Below the pieces are notes generated by a model that saw only the letters and a program-made list of their open reading frames with translations, was not told the DNA's origin and did not search any database. Shown here piece by piece: positions 34,052 to 46,430 of a stretch of 64,000 nt of DNA. Source of the stretch: Aquamicrobium sp. LC103 (GTDB taxonomy: Bacteria; Pseudomonadota; Alphaproteobacteria; Rhizobiales; Rhizobiaceae); assembly GCF_001014615.2 (NCBI RefSeq), contig NZ_LBCQ02000005.1:62001-126000 (forward strand). Direction: 5' to 3'. Position 1 is the stretch's first letter, and every line of letters begins with the position of its first letter. The position numbers were made by a program, and so were the translations under genes.

Positions 34052-36142
34052 ATGACGAAAGATGGCAAGCAGATCAGGGTCGGTGTCGATATCGGCGGCA
34101 CCTTCACCGACGTTGCGATGGAGGTAGGCGCCGCGCTCCATTCGATCAAGGTACTGACGGACTACTCGTTCCCCGAGAACGCGATCGTCAAGGGAATCCG
34201 CCAGGTTGCCGACATCGCGGGAGTGGCGCTCTCCGAGATCGACACGATCATTCACGGCACGACGCTTGCCACCAACGCGCTGATCGAGCGCCGCGGAGCG
34301 AAAACGGCCTTCATCACCACGAAGGGCTTCCGCGACGTCATAGAGATGCGCACGGAAAGCCGTTTCGAGCAGTATGATCTCGACATCGTGCTGCCGGCGC
34401 CGCTGGTTTCCCGCAACGAACGCTTCGTTCTCGACGAGCGTATCGGTGCCGACGGCTCCATTCTCAAGGCGCTGGATCCTGACGAAGTGGACGCTCTCTG
34501 CGACCGCATCGTTGCAGCCGGCTACGAGAGCGTGGCGATCGGCTTGATCCACTCCTATCTCAACGATGCGCATGAACGAGCCGTGCGCGAACGCCTGCTG
34601 GCGAGGAAGCCGGATATTTCCGTTTCCATCTCGTCGGAAGTCTCGCCGCAGATGCGCGAGTTCCAGCGCTTCAACACGGTCTGCGCCAACGCCTTCGTCA
34701 AGCCGCTGATGGCCTCCTATCTCAACCGCCTGGTCGGCCGGCTGACGAAAGAAGGCACAAGCTGCTCGGTCTTCATGATCCATTCCGGCGGCGGCATCAT
34801 CAGCGTGGAAAGCGCGATCGAATTCCCGGTTCGCCTCCTGGAATCCGGCCCTGCCGGGGGGGCGATCTTCGCGGCCCATATCGCGAGCAGCTACGGTCTC
34901 GATCAGGTCCTGTCGTACGACATGGGCGGTACGACGGCGAAAATCTGCCTGATCGAGAAGCAGACGCCGAAAACGTCGAAAACCTTCGAGGTCGCCCGCA
35001 CCTGGCGCTTCAAGAAGGGTAGCGGCATGCCGATCTCCATTCCGGTGATCGAAATGGTCGAGATCGGCGCCGGCGGCGGCTCCATCGCAACCGTCGACGG
35101 CATGCGTCAGATCCGTGTCGGGCCGCACAGCGCCGGCTCCGAGCCTGGGCCTGCCTGCTACGGCCGCGGCGGCGAGAATCCGACGGTCACCGACGCCGAC
35201 CTGATCCTCGGTCGTCTGGACGCCGACGAATTTGCCGGCGGCACGATGAGGCTCGACCGTCCGGCCGCGGACACCGTGATGGATCACGGGGTCGCCTCCA
35301 GACTGAATACCGATGTCGCGACGGCAGCCTACGGGCTCAGCGAAGTGGTCGACGAGAACATGAGCAACGCCGCCCGCATGCATGCGGTCGAGAACGGCAA
35401 GGAACTCTCGGAGTTCACCATGATCGCTTTCGGTGGGGCGGCGCCGATCCATGCCGCGCGGCTTTGCGAGAAGCTCGGCATATCGGAGCTGGTGATCCCG
35501 CCCGGCGCGGGCGTCGGCTCGGCCATCGGCTTCCTGCGCGCGCCCTTCGGTTTCGAATCCGTCCGCAGCGCCTATAGCCGTCTGAGCCGGTTCGACGCGA
35601 AGGCGATCAACCAGACCATCTCGGACCTGATCGCGGAGGCGACGTCCTTCGTCCGGTCGGGCGCGCCGGACGCGGAGCCCGATCTCGAATGCACGGCCTA
35701 CATGCGCTATGTCGGCCAGGGCTGGGAAGTGCCGGTGACGATCGAGGTGCGCGACTATGCCGATGGCGACGGTGTTTCGTTTCGCGAGCTGTTCGACCAG
35801 CAATATGAACATTTCTTTGGCCGCACCATCGATGGGCTCGACGTCGAGATCGTCAGTTGGTCGCTGCGAGCCAGCTCGAAGGTCATTCCGCCGGAACGCA
35901 TCGGCAGGACCGCCAAGGGAGCAGCCGCGATCGCCCGCGGGGCGCGTGAAATATTCGATGTCCAGGAAGGTAGCTTCCAGAAGGCGGCGATCGTTTCCCG
36001 CCAGGACATGAAGCCGGGCGACTGGGTCGCCGGGCCCGCCGTCATCACCGAACGCGAAACCTCGACCATCGTCACGGCGAGCCGCGAGGTCGTCATGCAG
36101 GCCGATGGCTGCCTGCTCGTGTGCGCCAAGCAGGCCGCCTGA
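34052..36142 (+). CDS. hyuA: N-methylhydantoinase A / 5-oxoprolinase-like subunit HyuA
   Basis: 696-residue ATPase-fold subunit of an ATP-dependent cyclic amidase. The N-terminal RVGVDIGGTFTDVAME is the phosphate-binding signature, DTIIHGTTLATNALIERRG follows, and LSYDMGGTTAKICLI near residue 295 is the second ATP-binding motif. GAGGGSIA and PGPACYGRGG complete the family pattern. With HyuB it hydrolyses hydantoins, 5-oxoproline or related lactams using ATP. The ATG at 34052 has GGAGC twelve bases upstream; ATG 34034 is an alternative. Confidence 0.92.
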   Translation: MTKDGKQIRVGVDIGGTFTDVAMEVGAALHSIKVLTDYSFPENAIVKGIRQVADIAGVALSEIDTIIHGTTLATNALIERRGAKTAFITTKGFRDVIEMRTESRFEQYDLDIVLPAPLVSRNERFVLDERIGADGSILKALDPDEVDALCDRIVAAGYESVAIGLIHSYLNDAHERAVRERLLARKPDISVSISSEVSPQMREFQRFNTVCANAFVKPLMASYLNRLVGRLTKEGTSCSVFMIHSGGGIISVESAIEFPVRLLESGPAGGAIFAAHIASSYGLDQVLSYDMGGTTAKICLIEKQTPKTSKTFEVARTWRFKKGSGMPISIPVIEMVEIGAGGGSIATVDGMRQIRVGPHSAGSEPGPACYGRGGENPTVTDADLILGRLDADEFAGGTMRLDRPAADTVMDHGVASRLNTDVATAAYGLSEVVDENMSNAARMHAVENGKELSEFTMIAFGGAAPIHAARLCEKLGISELVIPPGAGVGSAIGFLRAPFGFESVRSAYSRLSRFDAKAINQTISDLIAEATSFVRSGAPDAEPDLECTAYMRYVGQGWEVPVTIEVRDYADGDGVSFRELFDQQYEHFFGRTIDGLDVEIVSWSLRASSKVIPPERIGRTAKGAAAIARGAREIFDVQEGSFQKAAIVSRQDMKPGDWVAGPAVITERETSTIVTASREVVMQADGCLLVCAKQAA

Positions 36143-36156
36143 ACGGAGTAGGAACC

Positions 36157-37794
36157 ATGAAAACCAATGCGCTTTCCGACGTCCGCATGCAGATCATGTG
36201 GAACCGGCTGATCTCCGTGGTCGAAGAACAGGCCGTCACGCTGATCCGCACTGCCTTCAGCACCAGCGTGCGTGAATCTGGCGATCTGTCCGCCGGGGTG
36301 TTCAACCGCGGCGGCAAGATGATCGCCCAGGCGGTGACCGGCACGCCCGGCCACGTCAACGCCATGGCCGAGGCCGTGGGGCATTTCATCCGCGACATCG
36401 GGCCCGACAACATCTTCGAGGGCGACGTCTATATCACCAACGATCCGTGGAAGGGCACCGGCCACCTTCACGACTTCACCGTCGTGTCGCCGAGCTTTCG
36501 CAACGGCGTCCTGGTCGGCTATTTCGCCTGCACCGCGCATGTGGTGGACGTCGGTGGCCGCGGTTTTGGCCCGGACGCGAACGAGGTCTACGAAGAGGGC
36601 ATCTTCGTTCCGATCATGAAGTTCGCCGAGCGTGGCAAGGTCAACAACGACCTCGTCAACATCCTTCGCAACAATGTGCGCGAAAGCCATCAGGTGGTGG
36701 GCGACGTCTATTCCCTCGCTGCCTGCAACGAAATCGGCCATCGTCGCCTGATGGATATGATGGAGGAATTCGATCTCGCCGATCTGGAAATGCTGGCCGA
36801 CTTCATCTTCAAGCGTAGCTACGATGCGACATTGGAGCGGATCGCGGCGCTGCCGAAGGGATCCTATTCCAATGTGATGCGCGTCGACGGTTACGGTTCG
36901 CCGATCGACATCGCCGTTCGTCTCGACGTGGCGGAGGACCATATCGTCGCCGATTTCGAAGGCACGTCGCCGCCAAGCCCGAAGGGCATCAACTGCCCGA
37001 TCATCTATTCCGCGGCCTATGCCTGCTACGGCCTGAAGTGCTCGATCGCGCCGGAGATCCCCAACAACCACGCTTCGCTCCTGCCGTTTCGCGTCACGGC
37101 GCCGGAAGACTGCATCCTCAATGCGCAGCATCCGGCGCCTGTCTCGGTGCGTCACGTTCTCGGCCATCTCGTTCCCGACGCCGTGCTGGGTGCCGTTCAC
37201 AAGATGCTGCCCGGTCGCGTGCCGGCCGAGGGGGCGGGCGCTCTCTGGAACCTGCATGTCAGCGTGCGGCCGCTTCAAGGCGACAAGGCACCAGTCGACG
37301 GCAGGCAGCGCGCCGAGGTGCTTCTGTTCAACAGCGGCGGCGCCGGTGCGCGTTCGACGCTCGACGGCCTGAGCGCCACGGCATTCCCGAGCGGCGTGCA
37401 TTCGATGTCGATCGAGGCGACGGAACATGTCGGTCCGGTGATTTTCTGGCGCAAGGAACTGCGCGATGGGTCGGGCGGCGCCGGCCAGTTTCGCGGCGGT
37501 CTCGGCCAGGTGGTGGAAATTTCGCCGACGGAGGGCCACGAGATGCATTTCAATGCGATGTTCGACCGCATCGAGCATCCGGCGCGCGGTCGCAATGGCG
37601 GCGAGAACGGTTCGCCCGGTGCGGTGCTGCTCGATGACGGCACGCGCCTTGCCGCCAAGGGACGTCAGCATGTGCCGGCAGGGCGCCGGCTCATCCTCGA
37701 GCTTCCTGGCGGTGGCGGCTATGGCCCGGCCGACAAACGCGATCCGGCCGCTGCCAGGCGCGACAGGGATTTCGACTACGTCGTCGCTAGGTAA
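36157..37794 (+). CDS. hyuB: N-methylhydantoinase B / 5-oxoprolinase-like subunit HyuB
   Basis: 545-residue partner of HyuA. Family landmarks are MWNRLISVVEEQAVTLIRTAFS at the start, TGTPGHVNAMAEAV, the NDPWKGTGHLHDFTVVSP block and the C-terminal ELPGGGGYG. It starts 14 bases after HyuA, following AACGGAGTAGG. Cleavage of a cyclic amide bond by the HyuAB complex is established for the family; the ring used here is unknown. Confidence 0.93.
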   Translation: MKTNALSDVRMQIMWNRLISVVEEQAVTLIRTAFSTSVRESGDLSAGVFNRGGKMIAQAVTGTPGHVNAMAEAVGHFIRDIGPDNIFEGDVYITNDPWKGTGHLHDFTVVSPSFRNGVLVGYFACTAHVVDVGGRGFGPDANEVYEEGIFVPIMKFAERGKVNNDLVNILRNNVRESHQVVGDVYSLAACNEIGHRRLMDMMEEFDLADLEMLADFIFKRSYDATLERIAALPKGSYSNVMRVDGYGSPIDIAVRLDVAEDHIVADFEGTSPPSPKGINCPIIYSAAYACYGLKCSIAPEIPNNHASLLPFRVTAPEDCILNAQHPAPVSVRHVLGHLVPDAVLGAVHKMLPGRVPAEGAGALWNLHVSVRPLQGDKAPVDGRQRAEVLLFNSGGAGARSTLDGLSATAFPSGVHSMSIEATEHVGPVIFWRKELRDGSGGAGQFRGGLGQVVEISPTEGHEMHFNAMFDRIEHPARGRNGGENGSPGAVLLDDGTRLAAKGRQHVPAGRRLILELPGGGGYGPADKRDPAAARRDRDFDYVVAR

Positions 37795-37861
37795 TCCTCC
37801 CGGAGGCCGGGCGAAACGTGAGCGTCGTCCGGCCCAATGCGAAACCTGAAGGGAACCGGAG

Positions 37862-40052
<2,191 letters not shown>

Positions 40053-40132
40053 ACAAACGGAGCGCCCTCATCTCCGTGATGAGGGCGTTCCACCTGCCGC
40101 CCATATCCGCCGCCTTGGAATCCGGAGAACTC

Positions 40133-41566
40133 ATGACCATCCACCAGAACCTGATAGCCGGCGAATGGGTCGGATCGGACGCGATCAACAACATCAATCC
40201 GTCGAACACGAATGACGTGGTGGGCGATTATGCCCAAGCCTCCGCCGAGGATGCGATGGCGGCGATCGTGGCCGCGAAGGCGGCATTCCCGGCCTGGTCG
40301 CGCTCCGGCATCCTCGAGCGGCATGCGATCCTGAGAAAGACCGCCGACGAGATTCTCGCCCGCAAGGACGAGCTCGGTCGGCTGCTCTCGCGCGAGGAAG
40401 GCAAGACACTCGCGGAAGGCATCGGAGAAACGGTGCGCGCCAGCCAGATCTTCGATTTCTTCGCCGGCGAAGCCTTACGCCTTTCCGGCGAGACGCTGCC
40501 TTCCGTCCGCCCGAACATCGGGGTCGAGATCAGCCGCGAACCGGTCGGCGTCGTCGGCATCATCACACCGTGGAATTTCCCGATAGCCATTCCTGCCTGG
40601 AAGATCGCGCCGGCGCTCGCTTATGGCAACACCGTCGTCTTCAAGCCGGCCGAGTTGGTGCCCGGCTGCGCCCATGCGATCGTCGACATCCTTCACCGTG
40701 CCGGCCTGCCGAAAGGCGTGCTCAACCTTGTCATGGGCAAGGGCTCGGTTGTCGGCCAGGCGATGCTCGACAGCCCGGATGTCGACGCCATCACCTTCAC
40801 CGGTTCGACCGTGACCGGCAAGCGCGTCGCCAGCGCATCGATCGAGCATAACCGCAAGTTCCAGCTCGAGATGGGCGGCAAGAACCCCTTCGTCATCCTT
40901 GACGATGCGGATCTCGACATTGCCGTCGAGGCGGCGGTCAACTCCGCCTTCTTCTCGACGGGCCAGCGCTGCACCGCCTCCTCGCGGCTGATCGTCACCG
41001 AGGGGATCCACGACCGCTTCGTCGCGGCAATGGGCGAACGGATGAAGCATCTCGTCGTCGGCGACGCGCTGAAGGCCGACACCCATATCGGCCCGGTCGT
41101 CGACCAGAAGCAGCTCGACCAGGACGTCGACTATATCGCCATCGGCAAACGGGAGGGCGCGAGGCTTGCCTTCGGCGGCGACCTTGCGCGCCGCGACACG
41201 CCCGGCTTCTATCTCCAGCCGGCGCTCTTCACCGAGGCGACGAACCGAATGCGGATTTCGCGCGAGGAAATCTTCGGTCCGGTCGCTGCGGTGATAAGGG
41301 TGAGGGACTATGACGAGGCGCTCGCCATTGCCAACGACACGCCCTTCGGATTGTCGTCCGGCATCGCCACGGCGAGCCTCAAGCATGCGACGCATTTCAA
41401 GCGCCATGCCGAGGCCGGCATGGTGATGGTGAACCTGCCGACGGCGGGCGTCGATTTCCATGTGCCCTTCGGCGGCCGCAAGCAATCGTCCTACGGGCCG
41501 CGCGAGCAGGGCAAGTATGCCAGCGAATTCTACACCGTGGTGAAAACCGCCTATACGTTTGGGTGA
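40133..41566 (+). CDS. Aldehyde dehydrogenase, probable 2-oxoglutarate semialdehyde dehydrogenase
   Basis: 477-residue NAD(P)+ aldehyde dehydrogenase. ITPWNFPIAIPAWKIAPAL near residue 145, catalytic glutamate in LEMGGKNP near residue 246 and catalytic cysteine in GQRCTASS near residue 280 are intact. It starts at ATG 40133 after CCGGAGAAC. As the neighbour of KdgD it should oxidise 2-oxoglutarate semialdehyde to 2-oxoglutarate, the last step of the glucarate/galactarate route. Confidence 0.92.
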   Translation: MTIHQNLIAGEWVGSDAINNINPSNTNDVVGDYAQASAEDAMAAIVAAKAAFPAWSRSGILERHAILRKTADEILARKDELGRLLSREEGKTLAEGIGETVRASQIFDFFAGEALRLSGETLPSVRPNIGVEISREPVGVVGIITPWNFPIAIPAWKIAPALAYGNTVVFKPAELVPGCAHAIVDILHRAGLPKGVLNLVMGKGSVVGQAMLDSPDVDAITFTGSTVTGKRVASASIEHNRKFQLEMGGKNPFVILDDADLDIAVEAAVNSAFFSTGQRCTASSRLIVTEGIHDRFVAAMGERMKHLVVGDALKADTHIGPVVDQKQLDQDVDYIAIGKREGARLAFGGDLARRDTPGFYLQPALFTEATNRMRISREEIFGPVAAVIRVRDYDEALAIANDTPFGLSSGIATASLKHATHFKRHAEAGMVMVNLPTAGVDFHVPFGGRKQSSYGPREQGKYASEFYTVVKTAYTFG

Positions 41567-41654
41567 CGGCTTTCCACGCTGCTCGCGGGCGGGGAAGCCC
41601 CGGCTGCTCAGAGACGGCGCCGAGCTTGTAACAGAATCTCGTGATAGTCCGGTG

Positions 41655-42410
41655 CTATTCCTTAGTCGTTTCCACCACCTGCGAAGCGGCGGGGTCTGCG
41701 GCGTCATCCAGATTCCACATGATCCGGTGCGGAGATCGGGCAAGTTGCTCGAGTTCGTCAAACACCGACGCGGCCGGGAGCGTTTTTCCTTCGAGTTCAG
41801 GCGGGACTTTCCAGCCGGGATCGACGCCTTCCATGTTCGGAAGCTCGTGGGCGATGCCTTTGTGACAGTCGATACAGGTTGCCTGTCCCGATAGCAGGTA
41901 TCGCGTGTGGATCGTCGCGGCGCGTTCTGTCTGCTTGGACAGATCCATCGCAACCGACGAGTGACAGTTTCGGCATTCCAGGCTGTCGTTCGCCTTGAGC
42001 CGCGCCCATTCATGCTGGGCAAGTTCGAGCCTGTGGTCGAGGAACTTGCGGCGTGTGTTGATGGTGCCGAAGATCTTGCCCCAGACCTCCTTCGACGCCT
42101 GCATTTTCCTGGCGATCTTGTCGGTCCATTCGTGCGGAACGTGGCAGTCGGGGCATGATGCCCTTACGCCTGAACGGTTCGAGAAGTGGATCGTGCGGGT
42201 AAGTTCCTCATAGACGTTCGTTTCCATCTCGTGGCACGAGATGCAGAACTGCTCGGTATTCGTCAGTTCCAGGGCCGTGTTGAACGCGCCCCAGAACATC
42301 ACGCCGCCGATGAAACCGCCCAGCGTAAGGAAACCCAGGCTCAGCGTCGCGGCCGGCGTCGCCAGTATGCGCCAGGCCCATAAGGTGGCGGCCTTGAGCT
42401 GCAGCCACAT
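41655..42410 (-). CDS. napC: Tetraheme cytochrome c NapC
   Basis: 251-residue membrane-anchored quinol dehydrogenase that feeds electrons to NapAB. One N-terminal transmembrane helix ([21 protein letters not shown]) is followed by four CxxCH heme sites: CISCH, CPDCH, CRNCH and CIDCH. An unusually long acidic/hydrophilic tail of about 50 residues follows the last heme. ATG 42410 was chosen; it begins two bases after the napB stop with GGGAG nine bases upstream, whereas a TTG at 42434 has a poorly placed ribosome site. Confidence 0.94.
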   Translation of the reverse strand: MWLQLKAATLWAWRILATPAATLSLGFLTLGGFIGGVMFWGAFNTALELTNTEQFCISCHEMETNVYEELTRTIHFSNRSGVRASCPDCHVPHEWTDKIARKMQASKEVWGKIFGTINTRRKFLDHRLELAQHEWARLKANDSLECRNCHSSVAMDLSKQTERAATIHTRYLLSGQATCIDCHKGIAHELPNMEGVDPGWKVPPELEGKTLPAASVFDELEQLARSPHRIMWNLDDAADPAASQVVETTKE

Positions 42411-42411
42411 C

Positions 42412-42909
42412 CTACTGGTCTCCCGCGTGGCCAACTCCGAGCTTGCTCATATCTGTGAACGTATTGCCTACGAGGGGCCCGGTGTCGGCCTGCGGGACAT
42501 GGCAGGCCGTACAGAAATAGCGCCGCGGGGAAACGTCGGCGAGCATTTGGCCCTCGCGCGTGACGTAGTGCGTGACGCTGATCATCGGCGCGCCGGACCC
42601 TTGCGTGAACTCGCGCTTGTGGCAGGAAAGGCAACGATTTGTGTTGACCGAAAGCTGGTAGCCTTCGATCGAATGCGGAATGACGGGTGGTTGGTCGGGA
42701 TAGGCGCGCATCTGCCGGATGTCGTCGACCGTCCACTTCGGTGTCGGAACAGCCGGCAGTTCCTCCATGGGCTTTGCGGCACCGGTAAGCGGAGGGACTG
42801 TCTCGGCCGACATCTGCGCCAGCGCGGCGGTGCCGGCCGCAAATAGCGCCCCGGCGGCAAGCGCTACGCGCGCTCGGCGCGTCAGACCGGGATGACCTTG
42901 ACCGCGCAT
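42412..42909 (-). CDS. napB: Diheme cytochrome c NapB, small subunit of periplasmic nitrate reductase
   Basis: 165-residue exported diheme protein. Signal peptide [20 protein letters not shown]; heme sites CLSCH and CTACH; the intervening PMISVTHYV is typical of NapB. It overlaps the 3' end of napA by 28 bases when started at ATG 42909. Transfers electrons from NapC to NapA. Confidence 0.93.
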   Translation of the reverse strand: MRGQGHPGLTRRARVALAAGALFAAGTAALAQMSAETVPPLTGAAKPMEELPAVPTPKWTVDDIRQMRAYPDQPPVIPHSIEGYQLSVNTNRCLSCHKREFTQGSGAPMISVTHYVTREGQMLADVSPRRYFCTACHVPQADTGPLVGNTFTDMSKLGVGHAGDQ

Positions 42910-45383
42910 TTCTTGAAATCCGTCTGCTTGGAGATTGGATCGGTGGCGTCGAGGGTGACCTTGTTGATGAGCTTGCTTGCGTCGAACCAGGGCACGAACA
43001 CCACGCCGCGCGGCATGCGATTGCGTCCGCGCGTTTCGACCCGGACCCTGATCTCGCCGCGCCGCGAGACGACCCTGACCTCGGCTCCCTGGTTGATCCC
43101 GCGCCGCCGCGCATCGTCGGCGTTCATGAAACACACGGCCCCGGGGAAGGCCTTGTAGAGTTCGGGCACGCGCATGGTCATCGAGCCCGAGTGCCAGTGT
43201 TCGAGCACACGCCCGGTCACCAGCCAGATGTCGTATTCGTCATTGGGGGATTCCGCGGGAGGCTCGTAAGGCACCGCCAGAATGACTGCCTTGCCGTCAG
43301 GCCTGCCGTAGAATTTCACATTCTCGCCGGCCTTCACATAGGGATCGAGTCCCTCGCGGTAACGCCACTTCGTTTCCTTGCCGTCCACGACGGGCCAGCG
43401 GAGCCCCCGTACCTGGTGATAGACGTCGTAGGGTGCGAGGTCGTGGCCGTGGCCACGGCCGAATTCCGCGTATTCCTCGAATAGACCCTTTTGTAGGTAG
43501 AAGCCGAACTCGCGCGATTCCCGGTTTTCATACTCGCCGTCGAGGTCGGCGAGCGGGAAGCGGTCGACCTTGCCGTTTCTGAAAAGAACGTCGAACAGGG
43601 TCTTGCCCTTATATCCGGGATTTGCGTCCAGGATCTCGGTTGGCCAGACGTCCTCGGTTGCGAAGCGTTTGGAGAATTCGACAAGTTGCCAGAGGTCGGA
43701 TCGCGCCTCGCCTGGTGCGTTCACCAATTGATGCCAAACGTGGGTACGACGCTCTGCGTTACCGTAGGCACCCTCCTTCTCCACCCACATGGCGGCAGGT
43801 AGGATCACGTCCGCCGAGAGCGCTGTGACGGTCGGATAGGCGTCGGAGACCACGATGAAATTGTCCGGATTGCGGTAGCCTGGGTAGGTCTCGTTGCTGT
43901 TGTTGGGTGCGGCTTGGACGTTGTTGTTGACCTGCACCCAATAGAAATTGAGCATGCTGTCCTTCAGCATCCGGTCCTGCTGGACGGCATGGAAGCCAGG
44001 CTTGTCCGGCAGCAGCCCTTGCGGTAGGCGCCAGATTTCCTCGGCGTGGTGGCGATGCTCGGGGTTGGTGACCACCATATCTGCCGGCAGCCGGTGCGCG
44101 AAGGTGCCAACTTCTCGCGCCGTGCCGCAGGCGGACGGTTGCCCTGTCAGTGAAAAGGGGCTGTTGCCCGGTTCCGAGATTTTTCCGGTCAGCAGGTGGA
44201 GGTTATAGACCATTTGGTTGGCCCACACGCCGCGGACATGCTGGTTGAAGCCCATGGTCCAGAGCGACATCACCTTGATGTCGGGGTTCGCGTACAGCTC
44301 GGCGAGTTCCTCCAGGAACTCCGGTTCGACCCCAGACAGTTCGGACACCATCTTGAGCGTGTAGTCCGACACCATCGTCTTGAACGCTTCGAAGTCGATT
44401 GGCTCGGTTTTCCCGGGATCGGCCGCGCCTTTCGCCGCCATCTCGACCGGATTGTCGGGCCTAAGTCCGTATCCGATGTCCGTCGCGCCACTCATGAAGA
44501 CGGCATGGTCGCGCACGAAGGCTTCGTTGACCCGTCCGGTCTGGATGATGTGATTGGCGATGTAGTTCAGTATCGCCAGGTCGGTACCCGGCTTGAAGAC
44601 GATCGGGATGTCGGCGAGATCCATCGAGCGGTGCGTGAAGGTGGACAGCACGGCGCAGCGCACATGTGGATGTCCGAGCCTGCGGTCAGCGACGCGCGTC
44701 CAGAGAACGGGGTGCATCTCGGCCATGTTCGAGCCCCATAGCACGAAGGCGTCGGCATGCTCGAAATCGTCGTAGCAGCCCATCGGCTCGTCCATGCCGA
44801 AGGTGCGCATGAAGGCGAAGGCCGCCGAGGCCATGCAGTGGCGGGCATTGGGGTCGAGATTGTTCGATCGCAAGCCGGCCCGCATCAGCTTGGTCGCGGC
44901 GTAGCCCTCGAAGATCGTCCATTGGCCGGAGCCGAACATGCCGACGGCCTCGGGGCCTTTCTCGCGCAGCACGGCCTTGCACTTCTCCGCCATCAGGTCG
45001 AACGCCTCGTCCCAGGAGGCGGGTTCGAACTCGCCATCCTTGTCGTAGACGCCGTCGCGCTTGCGTATGAGCGGCGTGGTCAGTCGGTCCGCGCCGTACA
45101 TGATCTTGGAGAGGAAATAGCCCTTGACGCAGTTGAGGCCGCGGTTGACTTCCGCCTGCATGTCACCATGCGTGGCGACGACGTGGCCGTCCTTCACCCC
45201 GACCATCACACCACATCCCGTGCCGCAAAAGCGGCAGGGTGCCTTGGACCACTTGATCTCCAGGGCCTCTACGCCGCCCGGGACCGGCTGCGCTGCCGCG
45301 GGAAGCGCTATTCCCGCCGAAGCTGCAGCGAGTGAGGCCGCATGCGCCTTCAGGAGGTCGCGACGGTTGATGGATGCCGTCAT
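42882..45383 (-). CDS. napA: Periplasmic nitrate reductase catalytic subunit NapA
   Basis: 833-residue molybdenum-bis-MGD enzyme. It begins with a twin-arginine signal ([19 protein letters not shown]). The [4Fe-4S] ligands are CRFCGTGC plus the cysteine in GLNCVKG. The molybdenum cysteine is in [12 protein letters not shown] near residue 176. The C-terminal region has the nitrate-reductase pattern [14 protein letters not shown]. The ATG at 45383 overlaps the napD stop (ATGA), which fixes the start. Reduces nitrate to nitrite in the periplasm. Confidence 0.96.
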   Translation of the reverse strand: MTASINRRDLLKAHAASLAAASAGIALPAAAQPVPGGVEALEIKWSKAPCRFCGTGCGVMVGVKDGHVVATHGDMQAEVNRGLNCVKGYFLSKIMYGADRLTTPLIRKRDGVYDKDGEFEPASWDEAFDLMAEKCKAVLREKGPEAVGMFGSGQWTIFEGYAATKLMRAGLRSNNLDPNARHCMASAAFAFMRTFGMDEPMGCYDDFEHADAFVLWGSNMAEMHPVLWTRVADRRLGHPHVRCAVLSTFTHRSMDLADIPIVFKPGTDLAILNYIANHIIQTGRVNEAFVRDHAVFMSGATDIGYGLRPDNPVEMAAKGAADPGKTEPIDFEAFKTMVSDYTLKMVSELSGVEPEFLEELAELYANPDIKVMSLWTMGFNQHVRGVWANQMVYNLHLLTGKISEPGNSPFSLTGQPSACGTAREVGTFAHRLPADMVVTNPEHRHHAEEIWRLPQGLLPDKPGFHAVQQDRMLKDSMLNFYWVQVNNNVQAAPNNSNETYPGYRNPDNFIVVSDAYPTVTALSADVILPAAMWVEKEGAYGNAERRTHVWHQLVNAPGEARSDLWQLVEFSKRFATEDVWPTEILDANPGYKGKTLFDVLFRNGKVDRFPLADLDGEYENRESREFGFYLQKGLFEEYAEFGRGHGHDLAPYDVYHQVRGLRWPVVDGKETKWRYREGLDPYVKAGENVKFYGRPDGKAVILAVPYEPPAESPNDEYDIWLVTGRVLEHWHSGSMTMRVPELYKAFPGAVCFMNADDARRRGINQGAEVRVVSRRGEIRVRVETRGRNRMPRGVVFVPWFDASKLINKVTLDATDPISKQTDFKKCAVKVIPV

Positions 45384-45685
45384 GTATTTGCATCCTCCCA
45401 TTGCTCGACGTGTTCGAAGACCATGTTGGCGGAGATGACGCCGTCCATCATCGAGATGTTGTTCAGCGTTTCTCCGAGCATGCCGCTGGTCGGCCCCTCG
45501 ATCGTCACGACGATGCGGCTGGTCTCGCTGGCATGGACCTCAACGCCCGGTATCGAGGCGAGTTGTCTGCCGATCTCTTCCCTTCGCGCGGGAAGGGCGA
45601 TGATCACGGCGCTCGATATGTGATGTTGGGAGAGAAGCCCGCCCGTCAGGAGCGACCTGCGGGTGATGCCGGGGCTGTTGCTCAT
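45380..45685 (-). CDS. napD: NapD, chaperone for NapA maturation, with N-terminal RR extension
   Basis: 101-residue protein. Residues 20-100 are the NapD ferredoxin-like fold that binds the NapA Tat signal ([12 protein letters not shown], then [18 protein letters not shown]). The first 20 residues ([16 protein letters not shown]) are extra compared with E. coli NapD and themselves look like a twin-arginine motif without a hydrophobic core. The start at 45685 is supported by GGGAGGGTGAGG just upstream and by lying four bases past the napE stop. Confidence 0.88.
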   Translation of the reverse strand: MSNSPGITRRSLLTGGLLSQHHISSAVIIALPARREEIGRQLASIPGVEVHASETSRIVVTIEGPTSGMLGETLNNISMMDGVISANMVFEHVEQWEDANT

Positions 45686-45689
45686 CGCC

Positions 45690-45887
45690 TCACCCTCCCG
45701 GCGGGCCGGGCGGCCCGAATACGATCTGATACATCCAGACGATGAAGCCGTAGCCGCCGACGACACCAACAGCCACGACAGGCCAGATGCCGAATGCGAG
45801 AACGAGAAAGGCCAGCAACTCCCTTCGCCTCGCTCTGGCGGGCGAAGGACCGAGGTCCGATATCGTCTGCCTGTCGTCCTGGGTCAT
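45690..45887 (-). CDS. napE: NapE, small membrane protein of nitrate reductase operon
   Basis: 65-residue protein with a single transmembrane segment (LLAFLVLAFGIWPVVAVGVVG) followed by GYGFIVWMYQIVFGPPG, the typical NapE end. First gene of the napEDABC operon, with GAGGAGATC directly before the ATG. Function of the family is not known. No convincing FNR box was found in the upstream 80 bases. Confidence 0.9.
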   Translation of the reverse strand: MTQDDRQTISDLGPSPARARRRELLAFLVLAFGIWPVVAVGVVGGYGFIVWMYQIVFGPPGPPGG

Positions 45888-45986
45888 GATCTCCTCATGT
45901 GCCTTGGACCGGTCGTGCGCCGCAAAGCGTCAAGCCGTTGAAGAAGTTATCGCAATAAGTAGTATTTTCAATGTTTTTTTCGCTCG

Positions 45987-45998
45987 AGGTCATGACCT
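45987..45998. promoter_or_regulatory. Perfect palindrome AGGTCATGACCT upstream of nap operon
   Basis: Twelve-base perfect palindrome 100 bases upstream of napE, preceded by a T7 run. It might be a regulator site for the nap promoter or a relic of the decayed gene beside it. Function unknown. Confidence 0.25.
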
Positions 45999-46045
45999 TG
46001 ACTACGAAGGGTTGGTTGTTCTCGTGGCGCGTGATTACCCTTCAG

Positions 46046-46362
46046 GCGGGCGGGCCGGCAGCCCATACCATCCAGGGTCTCTGGACACAGGCCCGCGAAA
46101 GGTTGCCGGTCACGACGCTGATCCTGAACAACCAATCATACGCAATCCTGCTCGGCGACTATGCCAAGGTCGGCGCCAAGCCAAGCAAAATGGCGAGTGG
46201 CATGATGAGCCTCGACCGACCCGAAATCGACGGGTGTTTCATAGCCAAAGGGTTCGAAGTGGAGGCGCAGGCCGTCACCACATTGAGGAACTTCGCGACA
46301 CGCTGGCAACGGCGCTGCCCGCTTACGGCCCCATGCTGATCGATGTGCAGTTCGCGGAATGA
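46046..46362 (+). pseudogene. C-terminal remnant of a thiamine-diphosphate enzyme (acetolactate synthase/benzoylformate decarboxylase-like)
   Basis: The frame from 46046 reads AHTIQGLWTQARERLPVTTL followed by ILNNQSYAIL, the C-terminal ThDP-binding part of acetolactate synthase-like decarboxylases (GLWTQARE...NNxxYAIL). The match continues to KGFEVEAQAVTTL; then the frame changes and the end is ELRDTLATALPAYGPMLIDVQ in the next frame, stopping at 46362. The first two domains are absent and the GDG metal motif is degraded to AGG. It is therefore a truncated, frameshifted relic. The remaining sequence from 45888 to 46430 shows no intact gene. Confidence 0.7.
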
Positions 46363-46430
46363 TATGGCTACCGTGCCGTGTGGCCGAGTGTCGATGGCGG
46401 CGGTTTGCCTGCTTTCAAGCGACTGCTTCG

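Noticed and set aside
45888-45970. Possible FNR or NnrR site before napE
   Set aside because: TTG and CAA triplets are present but the spacing does not fit TTGAT-N4-ATCAA or TTG-N8-CAA.
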